Source of the DNA: Pseudomonas syringae | GTDB taxonomy: Bacteria; Pseudomonadota; Gammaproteobacteria; Pseudomonadales; Pseudomonadaceae | Reading direction: 5' to 3' | DNA length: 64,000 nt | Assembly: GCF_023278085.1 (NCBI RefSeq) | Contig: NZ_CP066265.1 | Coordinates: 1,022,501-1,086,500, forward strand | Part shown: in pieces, positions 54,785 to 63,532 of the stretch | Layout: the number at the start of each line of letters is the position of its first letter | How positions within the stretch are numbered: the stretch's first letter is position 1 | Notes under the pieces: generated by a model | Told to the model about the DNA's origin: nothing | What the model saw: the letters and a program-made list of their open reading frames with translations, nothing else | Database searches by the model: none | Made by a program: the position numbers and the translations under genes

Positions 54785-57700
54785 TCAGTCTGCTGTCAGC
54801 ACCACAACCCGTTGCCCCGCGCGTACTGCCGAGCCGGGCTGCACCCGGACTTCCCGCACCACACCGCCGACCGGGGCGAGGAGCGGGATTTCCATCTTCA
54901 TCGACTCCAGAATCACCAGCACATCGCCTGCCTCGACCCGCTCGCCGGGTTGCACCTGGACCTGCCAGAGATTGCCGGCGATGTGGCTGTCGATGCCTTG
55001 CTGGCCCGCTTGCAGGGGCAATTCTTCGGTACTGGGGGTAGCGCCTTCGTCGCTCTGGAAATCCGCCTGGCCATTGGCGATCCAGCGTTCTCGCTCGGCG
55101 TTGAAGGCGGAGTGTTGCTGGGCTCGGAATGCCGCAATGCCATCGGCTTCGCGGGCCAGGAAGGCTTGGTAATCGGCCAGATTCAGGGTGCTGTGTTCGA
55201 TGTTCAGATCGAAGCGACCCAGGGGGAAATCGCGGCGGATGCGTAGCAGTTCGTCGGCGCTGACCGGGTAGAAACGGATCTGATCGAAGAAGCGCAGCAG
55301 CCACGGTTTGCCCTCGAACGCGGCGACGTCGCGATAGCGATTCCACATCTGCAACGTGCGGCCGACGAATTGATAACCGCCGGGGCCTTCCATGCCGTAC
55401 ACGCACATGTAAGCGCCCCCGATGCCGACCGAGTTTTCGGCCGTCCAGGTGCGGGCCGGGTTGTACTTGGTCGTCACCAGCCGATGGCGCGGGTCCAGCG
55501 GGGTAGCGACCGGTGCGCCGAGGTAGACATCGCCCAGCCCCATGACTAGATAGCTGGCATCGAATACGGTGCGCTGCACTTCATCGAGGTTGGGCAGGTC
55601 GTTGATGCGGCGGATGAACTCCAGATTGTTCGGGCACCACGGCGCGTCCTTGCGCACGGTGGTCATGTATTTCTCGATGGCCAGCTGACAGGCCGGATCG
55701 TCCCAGGACAAGGGCAGATGGACGATGCGCGAAGCGACCTGCAGGTCTTTCGCTGCGCACACCGCGTCCCATTCTCCGGCAATGATGTCGAGCAATTGCT
55801 GAAGCGGCAGTTGTTCGGGGCGGTAGTGGACTTGCAGCGAACGAATGCCCGGTGTCAGGTCGATCACGCCCGGCAAGGCCTTGGTTTCCAGCGCCAGCAT
55901 CAAGGCATGGCCGCGCAGACGCAGCACCAGATCCAGCTCCGGCGCGCCGATTTCCAGCAATAGATGCGTGTCGCCGGACAGACGCGCCACCAGACGTTTG
56001 TCGTCCTGACCAATGTCGAGAATGATCGGGGAGGGCAGGCGAGCCGCCTCATACGGGAGCGAGGCAGGACCTTGTAGGAGCGGACTTGTCCGCGAAGAGG
56101 CCGGTACATTCAATGCATTTTCTGCGTCTGGAATATGGTCTTCGCGAACAAGTTCGCTCCTACTGGAGTTTGCGGTGCCCTGTAGGAGCGGACTTGTCCG
56201 CGAAGAGGGCGGTACATTCAATGCATTTTCTGCGTCAGGAATACCGTCTTCGCGAACAAGTTCGCTCCTACTGGAGTTTGCGGTGCCCTGTAGGAGCGGA
56301 CTTGTCCGCGAAGAGGCCGGTACAGTCGATGGATTTTCTGCGTCTGGAACATGGTCTTCGCGAACAAGTTCGCTCCTACTGGAGTTCACGGTGCCCTGTA
56401 GGAGCGGACTTGTCCGCGAAGAGGCCGGTACAGTCGATGGATTTTCTGCGTCTGGAATATGGTCTTCGCGAACAAGTTCGCTCCTGCGGGCATCAGTGTT
56501 TCGCATATTTTGTGGCAACACTGCGGCCATCGCCGCATGACACGCCTCAATGCTCACCGGATAAAACCGCACCCTGTCCCCGGCTTTCAATTGCCCCAAT
56601 TGCCACAGATCCGCTTCGATGATGGTCACCGGGCAGACAAATCCCCCCAGGCTTGGCCCGTCCGGGCCGAGGATCACCGGCATGTCTCCGGTGAAATCCA
56701 CCGCGCCGATCGCGTACGGGTTGTCGTGGATGTTGGAGGGATGCAGACCGGCCTCGCCACCATCGGCGCGTACCCATTCAGGCTTGGGCCCTATCAGCCG
56801 CACGCCGGTACGGCTGGAGTTGAAATGCACTTCCCACTCAGTCGCAAAAAAAGTCTCGATGTAGGCTTCGGTAAAATACTCCGGCGCTGCATGAGGGCCG
56901 TAGATCACCCTCAGCTGGCGAACTTCTTTCAGCACGTCCAGCTCATCATCGGCAATCCGCTGCCCCGCACTGTGGTCAATCAATGGCGCGATATGCAGCA
57001 CATCTCCAGCGCGTAACGCCCGGCCGCCATGCCCGCCGAACTGGCCGAGGGTAAAGGTGCTTTTGCTGCCCAGATAATCCGGTACGTCCAGCCCGCCGCG
57101 CACGCACAGGTAACTGCGCACGCCAGCCCCCGCGATAGTGCCCAGCGACAGGCTGGAACCCGCGTGCACCCGCAGCGCGGTGTTCATGGCGCAGAGTTCG
57201 CCGTCCAGCGTGATCGGGATCTGCGCGCCGGTCACTGCGATCACTGCATCGGTATTGAAGCGCAGCAACGGACCGCTCATGGTGATTTCCAGCGCGGCAC
57301 AACCTTCGGCATTGCCCAGCAATCGGTTGCCCTGACGCAGCGCGCGACTGTCCATCGGACCGGATGGCGGCACGCCGACCGCCCAGTAGCCCAGTCGTCC
57401 CGGATAATCCTGAACGCTGGTCTGTGTACCGCCGCTCAGCACCTCAAAGGTGTCAGCGTGATACACCAGGCCTTCCAGACAGCGGGTCCACGGCTGGCCG
57501 CTGGCGAAGGGCGCGTCGTCGATGATCTGGCGCAGGTAATCGCGGTTGGTTTCCACTCCATACAGACGCGTTTCGTGGAGAGCGGCCGCCAGCCCGGCGC
57601 TGGCCTGATCACGGCTCGGTGCCCAACTGATCAGCTTGGCGATCATCGGGTCAAAATACGGCGGGATCTCACACCCGGCCTCAACCCAGGTATCAATACG

Positions 57701-58810
57701 CAGCGCACGGCCATCGGCAGGCGGAAAGTTCACCGCGGTCAGCAGGCCGGGGCAGGGCTGGAAATCACGGCCCGGATCTTCTGCGTACAACCGCGCCTGA
57801 ATCGCATGACCGACCGGGTTCAGGCCGGCTTGCAACTGATCGAGTGGCGGCAGATCACCGGCGGCCAGTTGCACCATCCAGCTGACCAGATCCACGCCCC
57901 AGACCTGCTCGGTGACACCGTGCTCGACCTGCAAGCGCGTGTTCACTTCCAGAAAATAGAAGCGCTGATCCTCGCTGTCGAAGACAAACTCGACAGTCCC
58001 GGCGCTGCGGTAATTGACCGCTTTGGCCAGCTTGATCGCCGCTGCGCACAGCTCATCGGACATGCCGTCCGGCAGGTTGGGGGCCGGGGTTTCTTCCAGC
58101 ACCTTCTGGTTGCGGCGCTGCACCGAGCAGTCGCGCACGCCGAGGGCCAGCACCTCGCCCTGTCCGTCGCCGAACACCTGCACCTCAAGATGGCGGGCGC
58201 GCTGGATGTACTTCTCGATGAACACACCGGCGTCGCTGAAATTGTTCTGCCCCAGGCGTTTTACCGCTTCGAACGAGTCCGCCAGCTCCTCGGCACTGCG
58301 GCACACCCGCATGCCGATACCGCCGCCACCCGCAGTGCTTTTGAGCATCACCGGATAGCCGATGCTGCGCGCTGCCGCGACGGCCGATTCCAGACTGTCG
58401 AGCAGCTCGGTGCCTTCCAGCAGCGGCACGCCGTGCTGTCGGGCCAGCGCACGGGCGGTGTGCTTGAGGCCGAACACGCGCAGTTGCTCGGGCGTCGGGC
58501 CGACGAACGCGATACCCACGTCTTCACAGGCCTGGGCGAATGCAGCGTTTTCGGAGAGAAAACCGTAGCCGGGATGAATGGCTTTGGCGCCGCTGGCTTT
58601 GGCGATGGCGAGGATCTTGTCCACCGCCAGGTACGTCCCGGCCGCAGCGCCTTCGCCCAGGCTGTGGGCTTCGTCGGCCTGCATCAGGTGCAGGCTGGCA
58701 GCGTCGGCTTCGGAATACACCGCCACCCCTTTCACCTGCAATGTGCGCAGGGTCCGCAGGATGCGGCAGGCAATGGCGCCACGGTTGGCGATCAGCAGTT
58801 TGTCGAACAT
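54785..58810 (-). CDS. uca: biotin-dependent urea/guanidine carboxylase with REP-array insertion
   Basis: 1341 residues, about 130-140 more than the usual 1200. Order: biotin carboxylase (1-450; ATP-grasp 'KSTAGGGGIGMRVCRS', 'FLEVNTRLQVEHGVTE'), AHS2/KipA (about 460-760), an insertion (about 770-913), AHS1/KipI (about 915-1080), and the biotinyl domain with attachment Lys in 'ILESMKMEIPLLAPVGG' (about 1305). The insertion is translated REP DNA (see the repeat) in the AHS2-AHS1 linker, so it likely spares catalysis. The riboswitch upstream and the DUF1989 genes mark the substrate as guanidine, giving carboxyguanidine. Annotated widely as urea carboxylase. Start ATG 58810. Confidence 0.94.
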   Translation of the reverse strand: MFDKLLIANRGAIACRILRTLRTLQVKGVAVYSEADAASLHLMQADEAHSLGEGAAAGTYLAVDKILAIAKASGAKAIHPGYGFLSENAAFAQACEDVGIAFVGPTPEQLRVFGLKHTARALARQHGVPLLEGTELLDSLESAVAAARSIGYPVMLKSTAGGGGIGMRVCRSAEELADSFEAVKRLGQNNFSDAGVFIEKYIQRARHLEVQVFGDGQGEVLALGVRDCSVQRRNQKVLEETPAPNLPDGMSDELCAAAIKLAKAVNYRSAGTVEFVFDSEDQRFYFLEVNTRLQVEHGVTEQVWGVDLVSWMVQLAAGDLPPLDQLQAGLNPVGHAIQARLYAEDPGRDFQPCPGLLTAVNFPPADGRALRIDTWVEAGCEIPPYFDPMIAKLISWAPSRDQASAGLAAALHETRLYGVETNRDYLRQIIDDAPFASGQPWTRCLEGLVYHADTFEVLSGGTQTSVQDYPGRLGYWAVGVPPSGPMDSRALRQGNRLLGNAEGCAALEITMSGPLLRFNTDAVIAVTGAQIPITLDGELCAMNTALRVHAGSSLSLGTIAGAGVRSYLCVRGGLDVPDYLGSKSTFTLGQFGGHGGRALRAGDVLHIAPLIDHSAGQRIADDELDVLKEVRQLRVIYGPHAAPEYFTEAYIETFFATEWEVHFNSSRTGVRLIGPKPEWVRADGGEAGLHPSNIHDNPYAIGAVDFTGDMPVILGPDGPSLGGFVCPVTIIEADLWQLGQLKAGDRVRFYPVSIEACHAAMAAVLPQNMRNTDARRSELVREDHIPDAENPSTVPASSRTSPLLQGTVNSSRSELVREDHVPDAENPSTVPASSRTSPLLQGTANSSRSELVREDGIPDAENALNVPPSSRTSPLLQGTANSSRSELVREDHIPDAENALNVPASSRTSPLLQGPASLPYEAARLPSPIILDIGQDDKRLVARLSGDTHLLLEIGAPELDLVLRLRGHALMLALETKALPGVIDLTPGIRSLQVHYRPEQLPLQQLLDIIAGEWDAVCAAKDLQVASRIVHLPLSWDDPACQLAIEKYMTTVRKDAPWCPNNLEFIRRINDLPNLDEVQRTVFDASYLVMGLGDVYLGAPVATPLDPRHRLVTTKYNPARTWTAENSVGIGGAYMCVYGMEGPGGYQFVGRTLQMWNRYRDVAAFEGKPWLLRFFDQIRFYPVSADELLRIRRDFPLGRFDLNIEHSTLNLADYQAFLAREADGIAAFRAQQHSAFNAERERWIANGQADFQSDEGATPSTEELPLQAGQQGIDSHIAGNLWQVQVQPGERVEAGDVLVILESMKMEIPLLAPVGGVVREVRVQPGSAVRAGQRVVVLTAD
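56073..56485. repeat. four in-frame 108-bp REP-pair units inside the carboxylase gene
   Basis: Units start at 56073, 56181, 56289 and 56397, exactly 108 bp apart. Each begins with tgtaggagcggacttgtccg (palindrome gcggac-tt-gtccgc), then a 55-bp spacer (ttttctgcgtctgg core), then the inverted REP cttcgcgaacaagttcgctc (palindrome gcgaac-aa-gttcgc). The unit is a multiple of three with no stop in the carboxylase frame, so it is translated, giving SRSELVREDHIPDAEN-type peptides (four copies). Confidence 0.93.
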
Positions 58811-58919
58811 GGCATAACCCCGGAAACCCAGTCGTGCTCGGTTTCGTGATGGGAAGCGGGCCGTCCCGCTATTGATCTATCTACGCAACGGTCGTCCGTT
58901 GCTGAGGGCGGTCGCCGGG

Positions 58920-59537
58920 TCAGTCGCGAATCAGCAACTGTGCGGGCGTCGGGTTGTAGCCGTTGCACGGATTGTTCAACTGCGGGCAGTTGGAAATCAG
59001 CACGATCACATCCATTTCGGCGCGCAGCTCGACGTATTTGCCGGGTGCGGAAATGCCGTCTTCAAAGGTCAGGCCGCCGTCGGCTGTCACCGGCACATTC
59101 ATGAAGAAATTGATGTTCGGCCCGATGTCGGCTTTGCTCAGGCGGCCGTCATGCAGGCAGGCGCGCAGGTAGTTGTCGCGGCAGCTGTGCATGTAGCGTT
59201 TCTCCAGGGCGTAACGCACGGTGTTGCTCTCCTGCGCGCACGCGCCACCCAGCGTGTCATGGCGACCGCAGGTGTCATCGATGATGGTCAGCATCGGCTG
59301 GCCGAGGTTGGAAAACAGCACGCTGCCGGTGGTCAGGTAAACGTTGTTCTGGCGGCGCAGGGTGCGTTGCACGTCGTAGCGCTCACGCGGGTTGGCGAGG
59401 CTGAAAAACAGCGTGTCGACCGCCTGATTGCCCTGCAGATCGAGAATGCGCACGGTTTGCCCGGCCTTGACCTCGGCCAGAAAGGGTTCGCCGGCCGGTA
59501 TGGTCGCGTCGCAGCACAGGTGATTGGATGAATTCAT
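58920..59537 (-). CDS. DUF1989 protein, UAAP2-type (carboxyguanidine deiminase subunit)
   Basis: 205 residues. DUF1989 core: 'PAGEPFLAEVKAGQTVRILDLQGNQAVDTLFFS' (core VRILDLQGNQAVDTLFF about 29-45), 'SVLFSNLGQPMLTIIDDTCGRHDTLGGACA' with a Cys likely for metal binding, and 'NFFMNVPVTADGGLTF'. Formerly 'urea carboxylase-associated protein 2'. Family work has shown such pairs (CgdAB) deiminate carboxyguanidine to allophanate. It follows the paralog by 11 bp and precedes the carboxylase by 109 bp. Confidence 0.9.
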   Translation of the reverse strand: MNSSNHLCCDATIPAGEPFLAEVKAGQTVRILDLQGNQAVDTLFFSLANPRERYDVQRTLRRQNNVYLTTGSVLFSNLGQPMLTIIDDTCGRHDTLGGACAQESNTVRYALEKRYMHSCRDNYLRACLHDGRLSKADIGPNINFFMNVPVTADGGLTFEDGISAPGKYVELRAEMDVIVLISNCPQLNNPCNGYNPTPAQLLIRD

Positions 59538-59548
59538 GGCAAGGCTCC

Positions 59549-60274
59549 TCAGGCGAACAGGCGGTCGGTGTTGATGAAGCCGCGCTCGTTTTCCGGGCGC
59601 GAGGTACGGCAGTGCTCGGCAACACTGGCATCGGCTTTCATCCAGCTGAGTTTGAGCGGCTGCGGCGCGTACTCCGGGTTAGGGTCCATCGGGTGTTGCA
59701 GCGCGGTCAGCACCACCAGTGTGTCCATCGGCGCATACAGCTCGATGTAATCACCGGCCTTCGAGTTGTTCGGGGCGAAGTGCAGCGTGCCCGTATCGTC
59801 GACATCCACGCGGCTGAACAGGTTGAGGGTCATGAGCAGGTCTGACAGCCCGAGCCCCCATTTGCCCAGCTCGACCAGCAGGTTGTCGACGCCATTGCGG
59901 AAGAAGCCGTTACGCAGCTCCTGATAGCGCCCCTGGCCGTACTTTTCGGCGACTTCCTGTGCGTTGAGCACACCGCCAATACTGTCGCTCCAGCCGCACG
60001 TGTCAGTGACGATGGCGGCCAGCACGCGGCCCATGTCCGAATACAGGCAATGGCCGTTGCTCAATTTGGCGGTGTGCTGGCATTTGAGGCTGTCCGGCAG
60101 GTTCAGGCGCTCGGTTTTTTCAGCGGCGTTGAGCAGGGTCAGGCTGACGTTGGCATTGCCATGCAAGTCGGTCAGGCGCAGCAGTTCGCCGCGCTTGAGG
60201 ATGAACGAGCGATGGCCGCCACCGGGCAGCAGCTCTTCGGCGAAAACCGGGTACAGCGTGGTCGAATCAGTCAT
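59549..60274 (-). CDS. DUF1989 protein, UAAP1-type (carboxyguanidine deiminase subunit)
   Basis: 241 residues. DUF1989 fold with 'LKRGELLRLTDLHGNANVSLTLLN' (about 26-48), 'HCLYSDMGRVLAAIVTDTCGWSDSIGG' (Cys conserved) and 'NLFSRVDVDDTGTLHFAP'. Longer than the UAAP2 partner by about 36 residues. Forms a heteromeric enzyme with UAAP2, acting between guanidine carboxylase and allophanate hydrolase. Its start overlaps the ATPase gene stop by four bases, so the transporter and enzymes are coupled. Confidence 0.9.
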   Translation of the reverse strand: MTDSTTLYPVFAEELLPGGGHRSFILKRGELLRLTDLHGNANVSLTLLNAAEKTERLNLPDSLKCQHTAKLSNGHCLYSDMGRVLAAIVTDTCGWSDSIGGVLNAQEVAEKYGQGRYQELRNGFFRNGVDNLLVELGKWGLGLSDLLMTLNLFSRVDVDDTGTLHFAPNNSKAGDYIELYAPMDTLVVLTALQHPMDPNPEYAPQPLKLSWMKADASVAEHCRTSRPENERGFINTDRLFA

Positions 60275-61053
60275 TGAACGGGCTCCTCTGAAGCGGTAAG
60301 CAGCGAATCGGTAGCGGCGCGTTCGGCGCGGCGTTCGCTGTTGAGGGGAATGTCGTACGTGATGCGCGCGCCATACGCACCGGGTTCATGCGGGTCGTGG
60401 CGCACCTTGTCGAAGACCAGCAGGCGGGTGCCGAGGTTGAAGCCTTCGGACAGGTCATGGGTGACCATGAATACAGTCAGTTTTGTCTCGCGCCACAGGT
60501 CCAGAAGCAAGTGATGCATGTCCTTGCGAATGCCAGGGTCGAGCGCGCCGAACGGCTCGTCCAGCAGCAGAACGCGGGGCTTCATGATCAGCGCCTGAGC
60601 AATCGCCAGCCGCTGCTGCATGCCGCCCGATAACTGCGTCGGATATTTGTCCAGCGCATGGCTCAGGCCGACTTTCTCCAGCAACTGCGCGGCGTGCTCG
60701 CGGGCCTGGCTTTTGGCCTGACCGAACAAGCGGCCGAGCAACGGCGAGCGGGGCAGCTCCAGGCCCAGCGCGACGTTGTCCAGCACCGACAGGTGCGGAA
60801 ACACCGAATAACGCTGGAAGACCACGCCACGGCTGGCATCCGGCTCGCTGGCCAGCGCTTCGCCGTCCAGCGTGATCGAGCCGCGACTCGGGGTTTCCTG
60901 GCCCAGCAGCAGGCGCAGAAAGGTCGACTTGCCACACCCCGAAGCGCCGACCAGGGTGCAGAACTCACCTTCGGCGACGTCCAGATTCAGGCCTTCAAGC
61001 ACCACCTGATCGTCGTATTGCTGCCAGACGTTACGCACACGGATAAAGCTCAT
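60271..61053 (-). CDS. ABC transporter ATPase of the guanidine operon
   Basis: 260 residues from ATG 61053; upstream frame is not used. Walker A 'LVGASGCGKSTFLRLL' (about 36-51), ABC signature 'LSGGMQQRLAIAQAL' (about 140-154), Walker B 'VLLLDEPFGALD' (about 160-171) and H-loop 'FMVTHDLSEGF'. Taurine/nitrate-type ATPase group. Overlaps the permease stop (ATGA) and the UAAP1 start. Energises uptake of the operon's nitrogen substrate. Confidence 0.93.
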   Translation of the reverse strand: MSFIRVRNVWQQYDDQVVLEGLNLDVAEGEFCTLVGASGCGKSTFLRLLLGQETPSRGSITLDGEALASEPDASRGVVFQRYSVFPHLSVLDNVALGLELPRSPLLGRLFGQAKSQAREHAAQLLEKVGLSHALDKYPTQLSGGMQQRLAIAQALIMKPRVLLLDEPFGALDPGIRKDMHHLLLDLWRETKLTVFMVTHDLSEGFNLGTRLLVFDKVRHDPHEPGAYGARITYDIPLNSERRAERAATDSLLTASEEPVQ

Positions 61054-61865
61054 GCGCGGGCTCCTTCGTACCAGGGAAAGGCGCGTCGGGTCAGGGCTTT
61101 CAAGCCCCAGTCCATCAGCCAGGCGAGCAGGGTGATCCACACCACATAGGGCAGAATCACGTCCATCGCCAGGTAGCGCCGGACCAGAAAGATCCGGTAG
61201 CCCAGGCCGTCGGTGGAGGCAATGGCTTCGGCGGCAATCAGGAACAGCCACGCTGAGCCGAGCACCAGTCGCAAGGCGATCAACAGGCGCGGCAGCAGTT
61301 GCGGCAGAATCACCCGCAGGATCAGCGTCCAGGTGGTGGCTCCCAGCGTCTGTGCCTTGATCAGCAGTTCGATCGGGATCTCCCGGGCGCGCTGTTCCAG
61401 ATCACGGGCCAGAATCGGCGTGATACCGATCACGATCAGCATCACTTTCGACAGCTCGCCCAGACCGAAGACGATGAACAGAATCGGCAGGATCGCCAGT
61501 GGCGGCACCATCGACAACACCGTCAGCAAAGGCGACAGCGGGGCGCTGAACAGCGGCAGAATGCCCGCCGCAATGCCCAGACACAGGCCCAGCAAGGCGC
61601 TGATCCCGAGACCGATCGCCAGACGCTTGAGGCTCGACGCAGAGTCTTGCCACAGCAGGTAGTCACCGGTTCGGGCGTCAGCGGTGAACGCCACGCGTTT
61701 GACCGCATCGGCCATCTGCATGGCGCTGGGCAGCAGTTTGTCGGTGGGGTTTTCCGCAAGCCGGGTGGCCGAGCCCATGAAGTAGGCGAACAGCAACAGG
61801 GCGAACGGCAGGATCACCAGAATCAGGCGACCGGCGCGATCCGGATGGCGGTTTATCAAGCGCAT
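61050..61865 (-). CDS. ABC transporter permease of the guanidine operon
   Basis: 271 residues, about six TM segments, BPD_transp_1 type of the SsuC/TauC group. EAA-like loop 'LIKAQTLGATTWTLILRVILPQLLPRL' (about 170-196) contacts the ATPase. N-terminal TM about 15-30 and a soluble stretch before TM2. Four-base overlap with the ATPase gene and 27 bp after the binding-protein gene. Confidence 0.92.
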   Translation of the reverse strand: MRLINRHPDRAGRLILVILPFALLLFAYFMGSATRLAENPTDKLLPSAMQMADAVKRVAFTADARTGDYLLWQDSASSLKRLAIGLGISALLGLCLGIAAGILPLFSAPLSPLLTVLSMVPPLAILPILFIVFGLGELSKVMLIVIGITPILARDLEQRAREIPIELLIKAQTLGATTWTLILRVILPQLLPRLLIALRLVLGSAWLFLIAAEAIASTDGLGYRIFLVRRYLAMDVILPYVVWITLLAWLMDWGLKALTRRAFPWYEGARA

Positions 61866-61892
61866 GGCAATGACCTTTCTACTGAGCGTGAT

Positions 61893-62960
61893 TTACAGCG
61901 TGCCGTCGACGGCCATCTGCACGTAGCTGGGGTCAAAGTGCAGCTTGAGGTTGGCCTTGTCGCCGAGGATCACACCCTTGGCGAACGACATGCCGACTGC
62001 GTTTGCGTCGCGTGCGCCTTCGCCGAGCAAGCCGTGAGCGAACGAGAAGTCAGCCACTTTGCGCTGGGTTTCGGGCAACTGTTTGCTGGTGGCGAACTCA
62101 AGCGCTTCCTTGGGGGTGGCGAACAGTCTGGTGGTGTCGAGTTGCGCCTGGAAACCGGCAAGATCGGTGCCCGATGCCTTGGCCATGTGCTCAAGTGCAG
62201 CCTTGCTCTGGGCGTTTTTGGCGTTCATCAGCGCAACTGTTTCAAACCATGCGCCGGTCAGGGCTTTGCCCAGTGCCGGGTTGTCTTTCAGGGTCTGGGT
62301 GTTGACGACCATCATGTCCATGATTTCGCCAGGGATCTGACTGGAATTGAAGACTTCGGTGACGCCGGGTTTGGCTTTGATGTCCGACAGCATCGGGTTC
62401 CAGGTGGTCACCGCCTGCACGTCATCGGTATTGAAGGCGGCCGAGATATCGGCGTCCGAGGTGTTGACGACCTTGAGGTCTTTTTCGCTGAGTTTGACGC
62501 TGTCCAGCGCTCGGGCCAGCAGGTAATGAGACACCGACAGCTCGACCAGATTGACGTCCATGCCCTTGAGGTCGGCGACTTTCTTGCCTTCGCCCTTGAT
62601 AACCACGCCGTCGTTGCCGTTGGAAAAGTCGCTGACGATCAGCGCGGTGCTTTCCACACCGCCTGCGGCTGGAATGGTCAAGGCGTCCATGTTGGTCATG
62701 GTGCAGCCATCGAACTGGCCGGCGGTGTACTGGTTGATGGATTCGACGTAATCATTGAGCTGAGTGACATCGATTTTGATGCCGTACTTTTTCGCCCATT
62801 TGTCGACGATGCCCTGGCTGCCTGCGTATTCCCACGGCATCCAGCCTGCGTAAATGGTCCAGCAGACGTTGAAATGATCTTTCTGGGCGGCATTCGCCGA
62901 GAGGCTCAACGCAGCCAGCAGGCCTGCGGTGAGCAGACCGAAGAGACGAGACTTTTGCAT
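61893..62960 (-). CDS. ABC transporter substrate-binding protein of the guanidine operon
   Basis: 355 residues from ATG 62960 (GGAG 9 nt upstream). Signal peptide ends SANAA (about residue 24). NMT1/SsuA-like periplasmic fold: 'FNVCWTIYAGWMPWEYAGSQGI' (core NVCWTIYAGWMPWEYA), 'FDGCTMTNMDALTIPAAGG', 'GNDGVVIKGEGKKVADLKG' and 'AVTTWNPMLSDI'. First gene behind the guanidine riboswitch, which suggests guanidine or a related compound as ligand. Annotated elsewhere as a urea-carboxylase-related transporter. A farther ATG at 63002 would fall in the terminator and is rejected. Confidence 0.92.
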   Translation of the reverse strand: MQKSRLFGLLTAGLLAALSLSANAAQKDHFNVCWTIYAGWMPWEYAGSQGIVDKWAKKYGIKIDVTQLNDYVESINQYTAGQFDGCTMTNMDALTIPAAGGVESTALIVSDFSNGNDGVVIKGEGKKVADLKGMDVNLVELSVSHYLLARALDSVKLSEKDLKVVNTSDADISAAFNTDDVQAVTTWNPMLSDIKAKPGVTEVFNSSQIPGEIMDMMVVNTQTLKDNPALGKALTGAWFETVALMNAKNAQSKAALEHMAKASGTDLAGFQAQLDTTRLFATPKEALEFATSKQLPETQRKVADFSFAHGLLGEGARDANAVGMSFAKGVILGDKANLKLHFDPSYVQMAVDGTL

Positions 62961-62981
62961 GTTGAGAAATCTCCAGTAGTG

Positions 62982-63033
62982 AAAAAAGGCGGCCAGGAGC
63001 AACGTGACACCACTGGTGTCCCTGTCTCCCGGG
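62982..63033 (-). terminator. riboswitch-controlled intrinsic terminator
   Basis: Read on the minus strand: CCGGGAG pairs with CUCCUGG (7 bp, one G-U), the inner stem GACACC pairs with GGUGUC (loop AGU), and CCGCC is followed by six U. The left arm CCGGGAG overlaps the last conserved aptamer element (GCCCGGGAGA), so the terminator and the folded aptamer exclude each other. Confidence 0.83.
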
Positions 63034-63120
63034 CTTTTGTCCCGCCGTGTAACCTCTACTGGAGGTCGCCAACTCTCGGACCAGCCACTTGCCTGTCGGC
63101 AAGCCGGAACCCTAGTCGGC
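63025..63120 (-). ncRNA. guanidine-I riboswitch aptamer (ykkC class)
   Basis: Conserved blocks in order on the minus strand: CTAGGGTTCCGG (about 63104-63115), CTGGTCCGAGAGTT (about 63070-63083) and ACGGCGGGACAAAAGCCCGG then GAGA (63025-63048). These are the signature of the guanidine-sensing ykkC subtype 1 aptamer. It sits upstream of the binding-protein gene, so guanidine would switch the whole operon on by preventing the overlapping terminator. Confidence 0.96.
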
Positions 63121-63175
63121 TATTGCAAATTGTGGTGCCGCGAACCTGTGTTGACTCCTGCACATCCGCTATCAA

Positions 63176-63191
63176 GCGAGAGTTGTGCCAA
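63176..63191 (-). promoter_or_regulatory. sigma-54-like promoter of the guanidine operon
   Basis: Minus strand TTGGCACAACTCTCGC has GG (-24) and GC (-12) exactly 10 bp apart, matching the sigma-54 pattern TGGCAC-N5-TTGC with one change (TCGC). Expected start is near 63164, about 45 nt before the aptamer. It would link the operon to NtrC nitrogen control. No NtrC box was identified. Confidence 0.68.
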
Positions 63192-63532
63192 CTCGCTGGA
63201 AGTATCGGTCTTAAGGGGCCGCTGCCAAAAGCGAACGCTCTATGAACCCGGAATTGCCTTGTGCTGGTGCGGCGTCGCACCGCGATGAAGCGTGAGCGCG
63301 TTTACTGATGAGAAATGTTTTGTAGCATGTTTGTATAAAACTGAAACAGTCCCGTGCGGCATGGTTTCGCAGCCTTTTCTTGCCATATCGCCATTATCGG
63401 TTGCCCTTGTCAGTAGGGGTGGACAGGGCACTAGAAGGGCATTTCGCTGTCTGATCCTTCGTCCGCCAACCGCTTTGGCGGACGCCGACCAGCGTCGCTG
63501 GTTTGTGCCCAATCGCGGTCCAGGAGGCCGCT
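63192..63532. other. 341-bp gap before the lipoprotein gene
   Basis: Holds the upstream region of the guanidine operon (minus) and the promoter region of the lipoprotein (plus). No gene is supported. An imperfect inverted sequence occurs at 63464-63481 (ccgctttggcgga). Confidence 0.5.

Noticed and set aside
56073..56485. CRISPR array
   Set aside because: Units are 108 bp of REP pairs without unique spacers, and they lie inside a protein frame.
57029..58849. 606-codon open frame on the plus strand opposite the carboxylase gene
   Set aside because: High-GC antisense shadow of a conserved biotin carboxylase; no domain and no ribosome site.
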